A DNA stretch of 35,916 nt from an uncultured Rickettsiaceae bacterium. Its GTDB lineage: Bacteria > Pseudomonadota > Alphaproteobacteria > Rickettsiales > Rickettsiaceae. Both the position numbers and the translations under genes were made by a program. Where the stretch lies: contig CAJQOD010000014.1 of the NCBI GenBank assembly GCA_905479865.1, forward strand, positions 1 to 35,916, written 5' to 3'. How positions within the stretch are numbered: the stretch's first letter is position 1; each line of letters begins with the position of its first letter. Below the pieces are notes generated by a model. That model saw only the letters and a program-made list of their open reading frames with translations. It searched no databases and was not told where the DNA came from. This document shows positions 28,000 to 35,916 of this stretch, piece by piece.

Positions 28000-28094
28000 T
28001 TGAACATTTTGGCATGTTTAAGCGTTGCTTGTTTGAAAATATACAGTAATGGCATAGTGCTGATTACAACATAAATTATTTACATTACTTAGCT

Positions 28095-28685
28095 ATGTCC
28101 TTATTCAAAAAAGCCACCCTTGTGTTTATAATAGCCACGTTTCTTGGTAACTTAAACCCAGCAATAGCTGCAAAATCAAAACGTGGGTCACTAAGAAGTT
28201 TTGGTGATTATGCGCAAATAATTAATCCGCTCATTACCGGTGGTTTAGCTTCTCAGGAAAAAGGTTTCGGACATTTTGCAATAATTTATGGGCAGAGCTT
28301 TCTTGCTATGCATAGCATAAAATATGTCGCTGATAAAAATAAATGGAAGCCAGGCAAACGTCCTGCCATTGATGGAAAGAGGGATCGCTATGATGGTATG
28401 CCCTCAGGTCATACTAATTCTGCATGGATTGCAGCCTCTTATGTGCGGACTTTTTCTGAAGAGAATAAATATTTATCGATTCCGCTTTATATCACAGCTG
28501 CTGTTACCGGTTACAGTAGAGTGCATGCAAAAGAACATACTACGGCTCAGGTGATTGCAGGCGCAGCTCTGGCTGAAATTGTCACCTATATAAACAGTAA
28601 GCTCGACTGGAGCAATGATTATAGATCCAGCAATTTCTACATTGGTGGCGATGAAGTCTCGGCCAGTTTTGAGTTTAGATTCTAG
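28095..28685 (+). CDS. PAP2-like phosphatase family protein, probably exported
   Basis: The 196-residue protein starts with a likely signal peptide (about residues 1-26, ending PAIAA). The PAP2 motifs follow: KPGKRP (Arg89-Pro90), PSGH at 103-106 and SRVHAKEH at 141-148. In the classical motif SRx5HxxxD, the final aspartate would be residue 152, but it is Gln here. The catalytic histidines His106 and His148 are kept. Members remove phosphate from lipids, undecaprenyl diphosphate or lipid A in the periplasm or outer membrane. The C-terminus ends SASFEFRF, an aromatic end like that of outer-membrane proteins, which is only suggestive. It converges on ruvB. Confidence 0.78.
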   Translation: MSLFKKATLVFIIATFLGNLNPAIAAKSKRGSLRSFGDYAQIINPLITGGLASQEKGFGHFAIIYGQSFLAMHSIKYVADKNKWKPGKRPAIDGKRDRYDGMPSGHTNSAWIAASYVRTFSEENKYLSIPLYITAAVTGYSRVHAKEHTTAQVIAGAALAEIVTYINSKLDWSNDYRSSNFYIGGDEVSASFEFRF

Positions 28686-28698
28686 TCTATTGCCTCTT

Positions 28699-29730
28699 TC
28701 AAGTTTCTCCAAACAAAGTTGTTTGCACATTATTTGTCCGTGATGGGGATGGAAGACCCAGATGTCTAAAGGCGTTATCGGTAATTACCCGTCCTCTTGG
28801 TGTGCGTTGCAAAAGTCCGATTTGTATAAGATATGGTTCGATTGCTTCTTCGATGGCATCGCGTTGTTCTGATAGCGCAGCAGCTATAGTTTCAACGCCT
28901 ACCGGTCCGCCGTTATAATTGTCGCAGATGAATTTTAAATAGCGATAATCATTGCTATCAAGTCCTGCCTTATCAACTTCCAAGCGGTTCAGCGCATTGT
29001 CTGCAATTTTTTCATCAATTTCTGTTTTATTATCAACTGATGCGAAATCTCGTACTCTTTTCAGCAGCCTAAGTGCGATTCTTGGTGTCCCACGTGAGCG
29101 TTTGGCTATTTCTTCGGCACCTTTTGTGGTGATTTTCGTGCTAAGTAACTCCACGGCTCTGTTTATGACTTGCACCAACTCATTTGTTGTATAAAAATTT
29201 AAACGCAAAGGGATGCCGAATCGATCTCGAAGCGGGTTGCTGAGTAAGCCTAGTCTTGTAGTAGCACCAATTAAAGTAAAGCGTGGTAAGTCGATTCTAA
29301 CTGATCTTGCAGCCGGCCCTTCACCAATTATAATGTCTAGCGAGAAATCTTCCATTGCCGGGTAGAGAATCTCTTCAATATTGGTGTTGAGTCTATGGAT
29401 TTCGTCGATAAAAAGCACGTCATTTTCTTGCAAGTTAGTCAAGATAGCAGCAAGGTCTGCAGCTTTTGATAATGTTGGGCCGGAAGTAGCTTTAAAGTTG
29501 ACTCCCATTTCTCTGGATACTATATGTGCAAGCGAAGTTTTTCCAAGACCTGGAGGGCCATAAAATAAAGTATGATCTAGTGCCTCTTTTCTATTTTGTG
29601 CAGCCTGAATGAAGACACTGAGGTTAGATTTGATATGTTCCTGGCCAACAAAATCCTGTAAAAAAGCAGGACGTAGAGAAAAATCCGCATCTGTTACAAG
29701 TTCATCGCCAGATAAAATTTCTTTTGTCAT
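28699..29730 (-). CDS. ruvB: Holliday junction branch-migration helicase RuvB
   Basis: The 343-residue AAA+ motor has Walker [10 protein letters not shown], Walker B DEIHRLN, sensor 1 [19 protein letters not shown], arginine finger region [13 protein letters not shown] and the winged-helix end ([12 protein letters not shown]). It pumps DNA through Holliday junctions with RuvA. A frame extends six codons upstream to an ATG at 29748, overlapping ruvA; I chose the ATG at 29730, one base after the ruvA stop (TAATATG), because homologues begin at MT near this point. RuvC is not in the window. Confidence 0.96.
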   Translation of the reverse strand: MTKEILSGDELVTDADFSLRPAFLQDFVGQEHIKSNLSVFIQAAQNRKEALDHTLFYGPPGLGKTSLAHIVSREMGVNFKATSGPTLSKAADLAAILTNLQENDVLFIDEIHRLNTNIEEILYPAMEDFSLDIIIGEGPAARSVRIDLPRFTLIGATTRLGLLSNPLRDRFGIPLRLNFYTTNELVQVINRAVELLSTKITTKGAEEIAKRSRGTPRIALRLLKRVRDFASVDNKTEIDEKIADNALNRLEVDKAGLDSNDYRYLKFICDNYNGGPVGVETIAAALSEQRDAIEEAIEPYLIQIGLLQRTPRGRVITDNAFRHLGLPSPSRTNNVQTTLFGET

Positions 29731-29731
29731 A

Positions 29732-30337
29732 TTACTTGTCAGCTCCATTCTTTAGTGTCAACCTTATAAGCTCATTAATTGGCATATCCGGGTTGCCAGC
29801 TAGTACTGAGCTGACCCTGTCTTGAGCATCGATTTTATTGATGCCCAGGCTAACTAGAGCGGAGATGGCATCGCCCGCCGTGGTTGCTGCTGGAGTAGTG
29901 CTGCGGTATGATGTTCTGGAAATGACCACTCCACCAGTTGCTATAAATTTGTCCTTTAGTTCGGTGATTATGCGCTCTGCCAGTTTTTTCCCAACGCCCG
30001 AGACTGCATTAAATGCGGTTTTATCTTCAGCAGAAAGTGCTAGCTCAATTTCCTCTGGTGTTAGATGAGAAAGTATTGCCAGTGCCATTCTGGTGCCGAC
30101 CCCTTTAACTGATTGCAGAGTGGTGAAGATGGATTTTTCTTCCAGATTATAAAAACCATACAGGTGAATGTGATCTTCCCGCACATGCGTTTCTATCAGT
30201 AACTCGCCATGTTCGCCTGGTGATAGTCTGCCAAGAGTTTTGCCTGAACAATAAACAAGGTAGCCAACTCCATTTACATCAATAATGAAGTGGTCATCGT
30301 AAACTGACTCAATCTGCCCTTTAAGTTTTCCTATCAT
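29732..30337 (-). CDS. ruvA: Holliday junction recognition protein RuvA
   Basis: The 201-residue protein begins [26 protein letters not shown], the OB-fold domain, then two helix-hairpin-helix motifs ([13 protein letters not shown] and [13 protein letters not shown]) and a C-terminal RuvB-binding domain ([12 protein letters not shown]). It holds the four-way junction open for RuvB. It directly precedes ruvB in a two-gene unit. Confidence 0.96.
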   Translation of the reverse strand: MIGKLKGQIESVYDDHFIIDVNGVGYLVYCSGKTLGRLSPGEHGELLIETHVREDHIHLYGFYNLEEKSIFTTLQSVKGVGTRMALAILSHLTPEEIELALSAEDKTAFNAVSGVGKKLAERIITELKDKFIATGGVVISRTSYRSTTPAATTAGDAISALVSLGINKIDAQDRVSSVLAGNPDMPINELIRLTLKNGADK

Positions 30338-30371
30338 GCAATAATCTAGTTGTATATATAGTGTTTGCTAT

Positions 30372-30399
30372 ATAATATCAGTCAGGAAAAAATACGCAA
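30372..30399 (-). promoter_or_regulatory. Candidate ruvAB promoter in the divergent gap
   Basis: On the minus strand TTGCGT (30399-30394) and TATTAT (30377-30372) are 16 bases apart, 34 bases before the ruvA start. The same short gap must also hold the promoter for the plus-strand MFS gene, for which TATAAT at 30371-30376 is a candidate -10. Confidence 0.4.
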
Positions 30400-30408
30400 T
30401 TAATTCTG

Positions 30409-31677
30409 GTGCAAATCTTGAAGCTCAAGGAATATAGTTCTTATATCATAGCATTTTGTGCGACTATTGTTCGTTATTATGATTATGCCTTATTTGGCCT
30501 TTCAGCTTCTGTAATTTCAAAAACTTTCATGCCTGGGGCAAATGATAGTGACCAGATGCTAGCGTTTTTTGCCGTGTTTAGCATCGCTGTTCTTGCGCGT
30601 CCGTTAGGCTCGATTTTATTTGGTAAAATAGGGGATAAAGCAGGTAGGGTTGTCAGTGTAAAAATTGCTACTGTAATTGCTGCTATTTCTACAAGTCTAA
30701 TTGCAATAATTCCAAGTTTTGACTCTGTGGGCTGGTTTGCAGTCATTTTTCTAACTCTTTGCCGTATGTTATTTATGATGAGTTTGGCCGGAGAGATAGA
30801 TGCAATTAAGATTTATGTTGCTGAGAAAGTAAGTAAGAAGAGAAGGCATTTTACAGCCGGCATAATTTCCTTTTCCTCGCAGGCAGGAGTGTTATTGGCA
30901 TCGATGATGTATCATTTGACAATTAGCGTTGAAGAAATCCAATGGCTCTGGAAGATGAATTTTGTATTTGGTGGAGTCCTTGGTGTACTTGTAGTGATGA
31001 TGCGGGGTTATCTGCAAGAAAGTGAGGCTTTTTTGCATAGCAGATCCAAGTCAGAAGAGAATTTGAATGCCGGTATTATAACAATTATTGGTAATAATAA
31101 ATTAAAGTTTTTTCTTGCAACTATTATCAATGGTATGCTCGGTGGCGGATATCATTTTCTTATAATATTTCTTGGTACGTTTGCTGCAAATATTGTAAAT
31201 ATTATGCAACCGGAACAGGCAACATTGAGCAATATCGGAATTATAGCACTGTATGGAGTAGCCTGTTTGCTGTCTGGTTATATGGCAGATAAAGTTAAAA
31301 TGGTCATACAAACGACGATAGCACTGACCTGTAGTATCATTTGTGTTTTAATCATGGAATTCATGTTGGAAATGAATGTATTTGTACGGACTTTACACTA
31401 CGTGCTGGCTTTTATTGCACCTTTTTATACAATACCATGTGCGATCAAGGTGCAATCTTTGTTTACCACGGGTACCCGGATGAGAATGTTTAGTCTTTCG
31501 CACTCACTGGGCAGTATGTTATTTTCATCCACTACCCCATTTATTTGTATGTTGCTCTGGAGATCAACGGGATTATTCTCCGTAGTACTGACATATTTTT
31601 TACTCCAATTAGGAATATTGTTTTTTGCTCTTATTTCTATAACCAAAAAAGATTACACTAATATGTTTGAAACATAA
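30409..31677 (+). CDS. MFS transporter, related to the proline/betaine (ProP-like) group
   Basis: The 422-residue protein has about twelve hydrophobic helices. After TM2 it has the MFS motif A variant GKIGDKAGRVVSV (family pattern GxxxDRxGRR), preceded by AVLARPLGSILFG, the order typical of the metabolite:proton symporter/ProP subgroup. The long hydrophilic loop after TM6 is visible (SRSKSEENLNAG). Many host-associated Rickettsiales carry several such transporters for osmolytes or amino acids; the substrate here cannot be assigned. The start is a GTG at 30409 with no clear Shine-Dalgarno sequence; TTG at 30418 is an alternative. Confidence 0.82.
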   Translation: MQILKLKEYSSYIIAFCATIVRYYDYALFGLSASVISKTFMPGANDSDQMLAFFAVFSIAVLARPLGSILFGKIGDKAGRVVSVKIATVIAAISTSLIAIIPSFDSVGWFAVIFLTLCRMLFMMSLAGEIDAIKIYVAEKVSKKRRHFTAGIISFSSQAGVLLASMMYHLTISVEEIQWLWKMNFVFGGVLGVLVVMMRGYLQESEAFLHSRSKSEENLNAGIITIIGNNKLKFFLATIINGMLGGGYHFLIIFLGTFAANIVNIMQPEQATLSNIGIIALYGVACLLSGYMADKVKMVIQTTIALTCSIICVLIMEFMLEMNVFVRTLHYVLAFIAPFYTIPCAIKVQSLFTTGTRMRMFSLSHSLGSMLFSSTTPFICMLLWRSTGLFSVVLTYFLLQLGILFFALISITKKDYTNMFET

Positions 31678-31815
31678 AATAATGCATTGATATTGGTTTA
31701 GTAGGAAAGATAAAATAAATTTTGTATTTAGGTATCAAAAATAGTGACGGTGGTATGTTTTGCTGCTATCTTTTGCTCTGTAAAATTATTTAGACAGCTT
31801 ATAGATACCATAAAT

Positions 31816-32367
31816 ATGTCATTGGACCTTAAGATTGTAAAAAATTATTCGCACGCATTGTTTGTCAGTGCAAAGGCACTGTCGAAAGAAAATAAAATTT
31901 TAGAGCAAATTTCAATGTTTGCGCACCTGATTCAAGAAAATTCAACAGTTAGGAATGCTCTGTGTTCACCGGTTATAGATCGTGCAGTCAAAGTAAAATT
32001 GGTTGATCTGGTTGCAACTAAACATAAATTTGAAGAAACATCCAAACAGTTCTTATACGCATTGATCAAAAACGCCAGATGTATATTGTTGCCACAGATA
32101 GCTGGTACATTAGATGAGCTGATCGCAGCAACTAACGGCGTTAAATCGGCTGAGGTTTCGTCTGCATTCAAGCTTGGCAGGAAAGAAATTAAATTCATTC
32201 AGGGATTTTTAGAGACGGAGCTTGGCCAAAAAATTGAACTCATAGCTAATGTAAACCCATCTCTGATAGGTGGGGTGATTATAAAATATGACAGTAATCT
32301 TATAGATTGTTCTGTGCAAGGAGCATTGGATAGGATAAAAAAGGTAGCAGTAAAATCAAAAATATAA
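31816..32367 (+). CDS. atpH: ATP synthase F1 subunit delta
   Basis: The 183-residue delta (OSCP) subunit begins MSLDLKIVKNYSHALFVSAKAL, matching the usual AtpH N-terminus (YA.ALF..A). It has the conserved middle helices and the C-terminal GGVIIKYDSNLIDCSVQGALDRIKK. It joins F1 to the peripheral stalk. An open frame continues upstream to a GTG at 31744, but the added residues are unlike the family. It starts the atpHAG-tautomerase-atpD cluster. Confidence 0.93.
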   Translation: MSLDLKIVKNYSHALFVSAKALSKENKILEQISMFAHLIQENSTVRNALCSPVIDRAVKVKLVDLVATKHKFEETSKQFLYALIKNARCILLPQIAGTLDELIAATNGVKSAEVSSAFKLGRKEIKFIQGFLETELGQKIELIANVNPSLIGGVIIKYDSNLIDCSVQGALDRIKKVAVKSKI

Positions 32368-32448
32368 TTTATTGTGGATGCACAAAGTGATTGTTTTGCA
32401 TCTGGAGTTTTATATTAAATTTTCTTTTTAATTAAGGAGTTTTAGAAA

Positions 32449-33984
32449 ATGAAGTTAAAACCTTCGGAAATATCAGAGATTTTAGAACGTGAAATCGGTA
32501 ATATCGAGCAGCTTGGAGAGTTGCAGGAGGTCGGTTATGTAATCACAGTTGGTGATGGTATTGCCAAAGTTTATGGTATGGATAATGTGCAAGCCGGTGA
32601 AATGGTCGAGTTCGATTCCGGCGTTAAAGGTATGGCATTGAACCTAGAGACTGATATGGTTGGTGTTGTGATCATGGGTGATGACAGCACAGTTCGCCAG
32701 GGTGATAAGGTCAAGAGAACCGGTGATATTTTACAGACTCCAACAGGTATGCCAATGGTAGGTAGAGTTGTTGATGCTCTTGGAAAGCCAATTGATGGTA
32801 AAGGTGATATAGTTACTAAAGAATATAGCCGTGTTGAGGTTAAAGCTCCTGGAATTATCGGCAGAAAAAGTGTGCATGAGCCGGTACAAACAGGCATTAA
32901 GGCAATCGATGCGCTGATTCCGATTGGTCGCGGCCAGAGAGAGTTAATCATTGGTGATCGTCAGACCGGTAAAACAGCAATAGCAATTGATACTATTATC
33001 AATCAGAAGCCGGCACATTTGGCAGATAATGAAGCTGAAAAAATTTACTGTGTATATGTGGCCATCGGTCAGAAAAGGTCAACTGTTGCTCAGATCGTAA
33101 AGAAACTGGAAGAAGCTGGAGCGATGGAATATACTACGGTAGTTGCAGCGACTGCTTCAGACCCGGCGCCGTTGCAATTCCTGGCTCCGTACACTGGATG
33201 CGCTATTGGTGAATATTTTAGGGATAATGGCAAGCACGCACTGGTTATTTATGACGATCTAACCAAACATGCTGTTGCATACCGTCAGATTTCACTGTTA
33301 CTTAGAAGACCTCCAGGGCGTGAAGCTTATCCTGGTGATGTATTCTACCTGCACTCAAGATTGCTGGAGCGTGCCGCAAAATTATCTGATGATAAAGGTG
33401 GTGGGTCGCTGACAGCACTGCCGATAATTGAAACCCAGGCCGGTGACGTATCTGCGTATATTCCAACCAATGTGATTTCAATTACCGATGGTCAGATTTT
33501 TCTGGAAAGCGAATTGTTCTATAAAGGTATCAGGCCAGCGGTAAATGTTGGTATATCGGTAAGTCGTGTGGGTTCAGCTGCGCAAATTAAAGCGATAAAA
33601 AAAGTGTCGGGCTCAATGAAGCTGGAGCTTGCTCAGTTCAGAGAGATGGAAGCATTCGCTCAATTTGGATCAGACTTGGATGCTTCAACTCAGAAACTGA
33701 TTCATCACGGTCAAAAATTAACTGAATTATTAAAGCAGGCACAATATGCTCCGTTCGTTGTTGAAGAGCAAGTGGTGAGTTTGTATGCAGGTGTGAAGGG
33801 TTATCTTGAAAAGATAGATGTATCACGAGTGCGCGAGTTTGAGGGTAAGTTACTTGATGATATACGATTAAAAGGCGATGATATTTTATCTTCCATCAGA
33901 GAAGAGAAGCAGCTGAATGAGGAAGTTGAAACAAAGCTTAAATCTTACCTTGGCAAATTTGTTGAAGAATTTTTAGGCAATTAA
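32449..33984 (+). CDS. atpA: ATP synthase F1 subunit alpha
   Basis: The 511-residue alpha subunit is complete: nucleotide-binding P-loop GDRQTGKTA near 170-178, the [14 protein letters not shown] segment, the signature [14 protein letters not shown] and the arginine finger in that region. It is the regulatory subunit in the alpha3beta3 ring. AAGGAG precedes the ATG. Spacing from atpH is 81 bases and to atpG 15. Confidence 0.98.
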   Translation: MKLKPSEISEILEREIGNIEQLGELQEVGYVITVGDGIAKVYGMDNVQAGEMVEFDSGVKGMALNLETDMVGVVIMGDDSTVRQGDKVKRTGDILQTPTGMPMVGRVVDALGKPIDGKGDIVTKEYSRVEVKAPGIIGRKSVHEPVQTGIKAIDALIPIGRGQRELIIGDRQTGKTAIAIDTIINQKPAHLADNEAEKIYCVYVAIGQKRSTVAQIVKKLEEAGAMEYTTVVAATASDPAPLQFLAPYTGCAIGEYFRDNGKHALVIYDDLTKHAVAYRQISLLLRRPPGREAYPGDVFYLHSRLLERAAKLSDDKGGGSLTALPIIETQAGDVSAYIPTNVISITDGQIFLESELFYKGIRPAVNVGISVSRVGSAAQIKAIKKVSGSMKLELAQFREMEAFAQFGSDLDASTQKLIHHGQKLTELLKQAQYAPFVVEEQVVSLYAGVKGYLEKIDVSRVREFEGKLLDDIRLKGDDILSSIREEKQLNEEVETKLKSYLGKFVEEFLGN

Positions 33985-33999
33985 TGCAATTAAGGAAAA

Positions 34000-34872
34000 A
34001 TGTCAGGTCTAAAACAACTTAGAAATAGAGTCAAGAGTATTAAATCTACTCAGAAAATCACCAAAGCAATGCACGTGGTTTCTGCTGCGAAGCTGAAAAA
34101 GGTGAAGGAGCAGGCTGAGAATTTAAACGAATATTCTTCAGTGCTTGGAGATATTATGCACGATATTTCTACAGGTGGTAACTTAATGGATTTGCCAGCG
34201 AATGATCGTAAGTTTTTTAGCAAAACTCTGAAAGAGATGACGCACTTATTAGTTGTAATGACGTCTGAACGAGGGCTTTGTGGTGGTTTTAATTCTAGTG
34301 TTATCAGGCGGGTCAAAAAAGATATAAAAAAGCTGCAAAAAGAAGGCAAACAAGTAAAACTCATTGTGATAGGTAAAAAAGGTAGTGATGCTCTTAAAGG
34401 AAAGTACTCTGGTATGATAGAGGAATATTACCATAACACTAGGGGAAATGTAGAATGTATATCTCGAGAAGTTAAGAATAAGATTATTGAGCTAGTAGAA
34501 AACGATGAAGTCGGTGCCTGTTATATGTATTATAACAGGTTTAAAAATGCTATGACTCAAGTTCTGACTAAAGAACGCATTTTGCCAGCAAAAAACACTG
34601 GTGATGCTAAGACAAGCACTGTTTCTGAGTATGAGTATGAAGGAGATAACCTGGTGCATGATGTTATTAATTTATATATAAGTGGTGAGATTAATTATGG
34701 TTTGTTGCAAAGCAGAGCCAGTGAAGAAGGTGCAAGAATGACGGCGATGGATAATGCGACCAGAAATGCCGGCGAACTGGTCGATAAGCTCACTCTGAAG
34801 TTGAATAGATCGCGTCAGGCAATTATTACTACTGAGCTTACGGAGATTATCTCCGGAGCTGAGGCTGTATAA
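34000..34872 (+). CDS. atpG: ATP synthase F1 subunit gamma
   Basis: The 290-residue gamma subunit has the start MSGLKQLRNRVKSIKSTQKI, TSERGLCGGFNSS, and the conserved C-terminal helix with ASEEGARMTAMDNATRNAGELV and LTLKLNRSRQAIITTELTEIISGA. It is the rotating shaft of F1. The tautomerase-like gene follows 19 bases later. Confidence 0.98.
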   Translation: MSGLKQLRNRVKSIKSTQKITKAMHVVSAAKLKKVKEQAENLNEYSSVLGDIMHDISTGGNLMDLPANDRKFFSKTLKEMTHLLVVMTSERGLCGGFNSSVIRRVKKDIKKLQKEGKQVKLIVIGKKGSDALKGKYSGMIEEYYHNTRGNVECISREVKNKIIELVENDEVGACYMYYNRFKNAMTQVLTKERILPAKNTGDAKTSTVSEYEYEGDNLVHDVINLYISGEINYGLLQSRASEEGARMTAMDNATRNAGELVDKLTLKLNRSRQAIITTELTEIISGAEAV

Positions 34873-34891
34873 ACTAGAGAGGAGATAAAGG

Positions 34892-35107
34892 ATGCCATTT
34901 TTAAATATACAACTAATGAAGGGCAGAACGATTGAGCAAAAACGCACGCTTGTTGCAAGTGTTACAAAGGCAGTCTGTGAATCAATAGATACTGTGCCTG
35001 CTAAGGTACGGATCGTTTTATCGGAAATGGATGCAGAGGATTGTGCTACTGCGGGAGTATTATTAGCAGATAAGGATGAGTCACATTGTAAATATGCTAA
35101 AAAATAA
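34892..35107 (+). CDS. 4-oxalocrotonate tautomerase family protein inside the atp cluster
   Basis: The 71-residue protein matches the 4-OT family: after the initiator Met, Pro1 is the catalytic base (MPFLNIQL), Arg in KGRTIEQKR corresponds to Arg11, and VRIVLSEM contains the Arg39 equivalent. The length is normal for the family (about 62-75). It has a strong Shine-Dalgarno sequence (GAGGAG, then AAAGG). It lies between atpG and atpD, which are normally adjacent, so it is co-transcribed with F1. The C-terminal region after EMDAEDC is divergent. Substrate and role are unknown; a structural-domain use is also possible. Confidence 0.85.
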   Translation: MPFLNIQLMKGRTIEQKRTLVASVTKAVCESIDTVPAKVRIVLSEMDAEDCATAGVLLADKDESHCKYAKK

Positions 35108-35136
35108 GGCAGTTTTTTTAATTATTTGGTTGATAG

Positions 35137-35916
<780 letters not shown>

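Larger units (their letters stand above)
27779..28094. other. 316-base gap between groEL and the PAP2 gene carrying repeat copies
   Basis: I see no gene or tRNA here. The gap holds two inverted copies of a short palindrome-like repeat (listed separately) and a partial third copy (TTGCAATGACGAGCAAT near 27890-27906). No strong terminator for groEL is visible. Confidence 0.6.

Noticed and set aside
27779-28094. Possible tRNA or small RNA gene after groEL
   Set aside because: No cloverleaf arms or T-loop sequence (GGTTCRA) could be found; the structure is explained by the repeat copies.

Overview
The window looks like chromosome from an AT-rich, host-associated alphaproteobacterium, most likely of the order Rickettsiales. 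Reasons: the gene pair divK-pleD, the division ATPase MipZ, the alphaproteobacterial form of AddB, the neighbourhood yidC-engB-argB-like, a solitary PurC-like protein of the kind annotated in Rickettsia, a canonical bacterial-type HisRS (motif 2 with RPQKGR and RQFHQ), and several permeases for imported amino acids. Family and genus cannot be fixed from this window. I see no prophage, insertion sequence, CRISPR array, rRNA or tRNA.

Layout. 1-11410 is almost entirely minus strand: brnQ (cut by the window edge), rpsD, purC-like, an ExoD-family membrane protein, a GT4 glycosyltransferase, hisS, an unknown membrane-anchored protein, an AGCS sodium/amino-acid symporter, a possible 50-residue membrane peptide behind a consensus promoter, an APC permease and mnmA. 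11602-14842 is plus strand: yidC, engB and a degenerate argB-like gene. 14863-18573 is minus strand: a small DedA/YqaA-like protein, addB (TAATG overlap) and msrA. 18721-22334 is plus strand: pepA, mipZ (overlapping pepA) and rmuC. 22341-24690 is minus strand: holC, then divK-like and pleD (ATGA overlap). 24820-28685 is plus strand: a GT2-like protein, groES-groEL behind a heat-shock-type promoter, a repeat-bearing gap, and a PAP2-like protein. 28699-30337 is ruvA-ruvB on the minus strand. 30409-35916 is plus strand: an MFS transporter, then the F1 ATP synthase genes atpH, atpA, atpG, a 4-oxalocrotonate-tautomerase-like gene, and atpD (cut by the window edge).

How the genes fit together. Most are housekeeping: translation (rpsD, hisS, mnmA), membrane insertion (yidC, engB), replication and repair (addB, rmuC, holC, ruvAB), protein folding and oxidative repair (groESL, msrA), energy (atp) and cell-cycle control (mipZ, divK-like, pleD). 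Four transporters (BrnQ, AGCS, APC, MFS) fit an organism that takes amino acids and osmolytes from its surroundings.

The most unusual points are several enzyme or signalling relatives whose key residues have changed (ArgB-like, PurC-like, DivK-like, PAP2-like, GT2-like), the tautomerase gene inside the ATP synthase cluster, and the possible small membrane protein at 8498-8650. No clearly new multi-gene system is evident.
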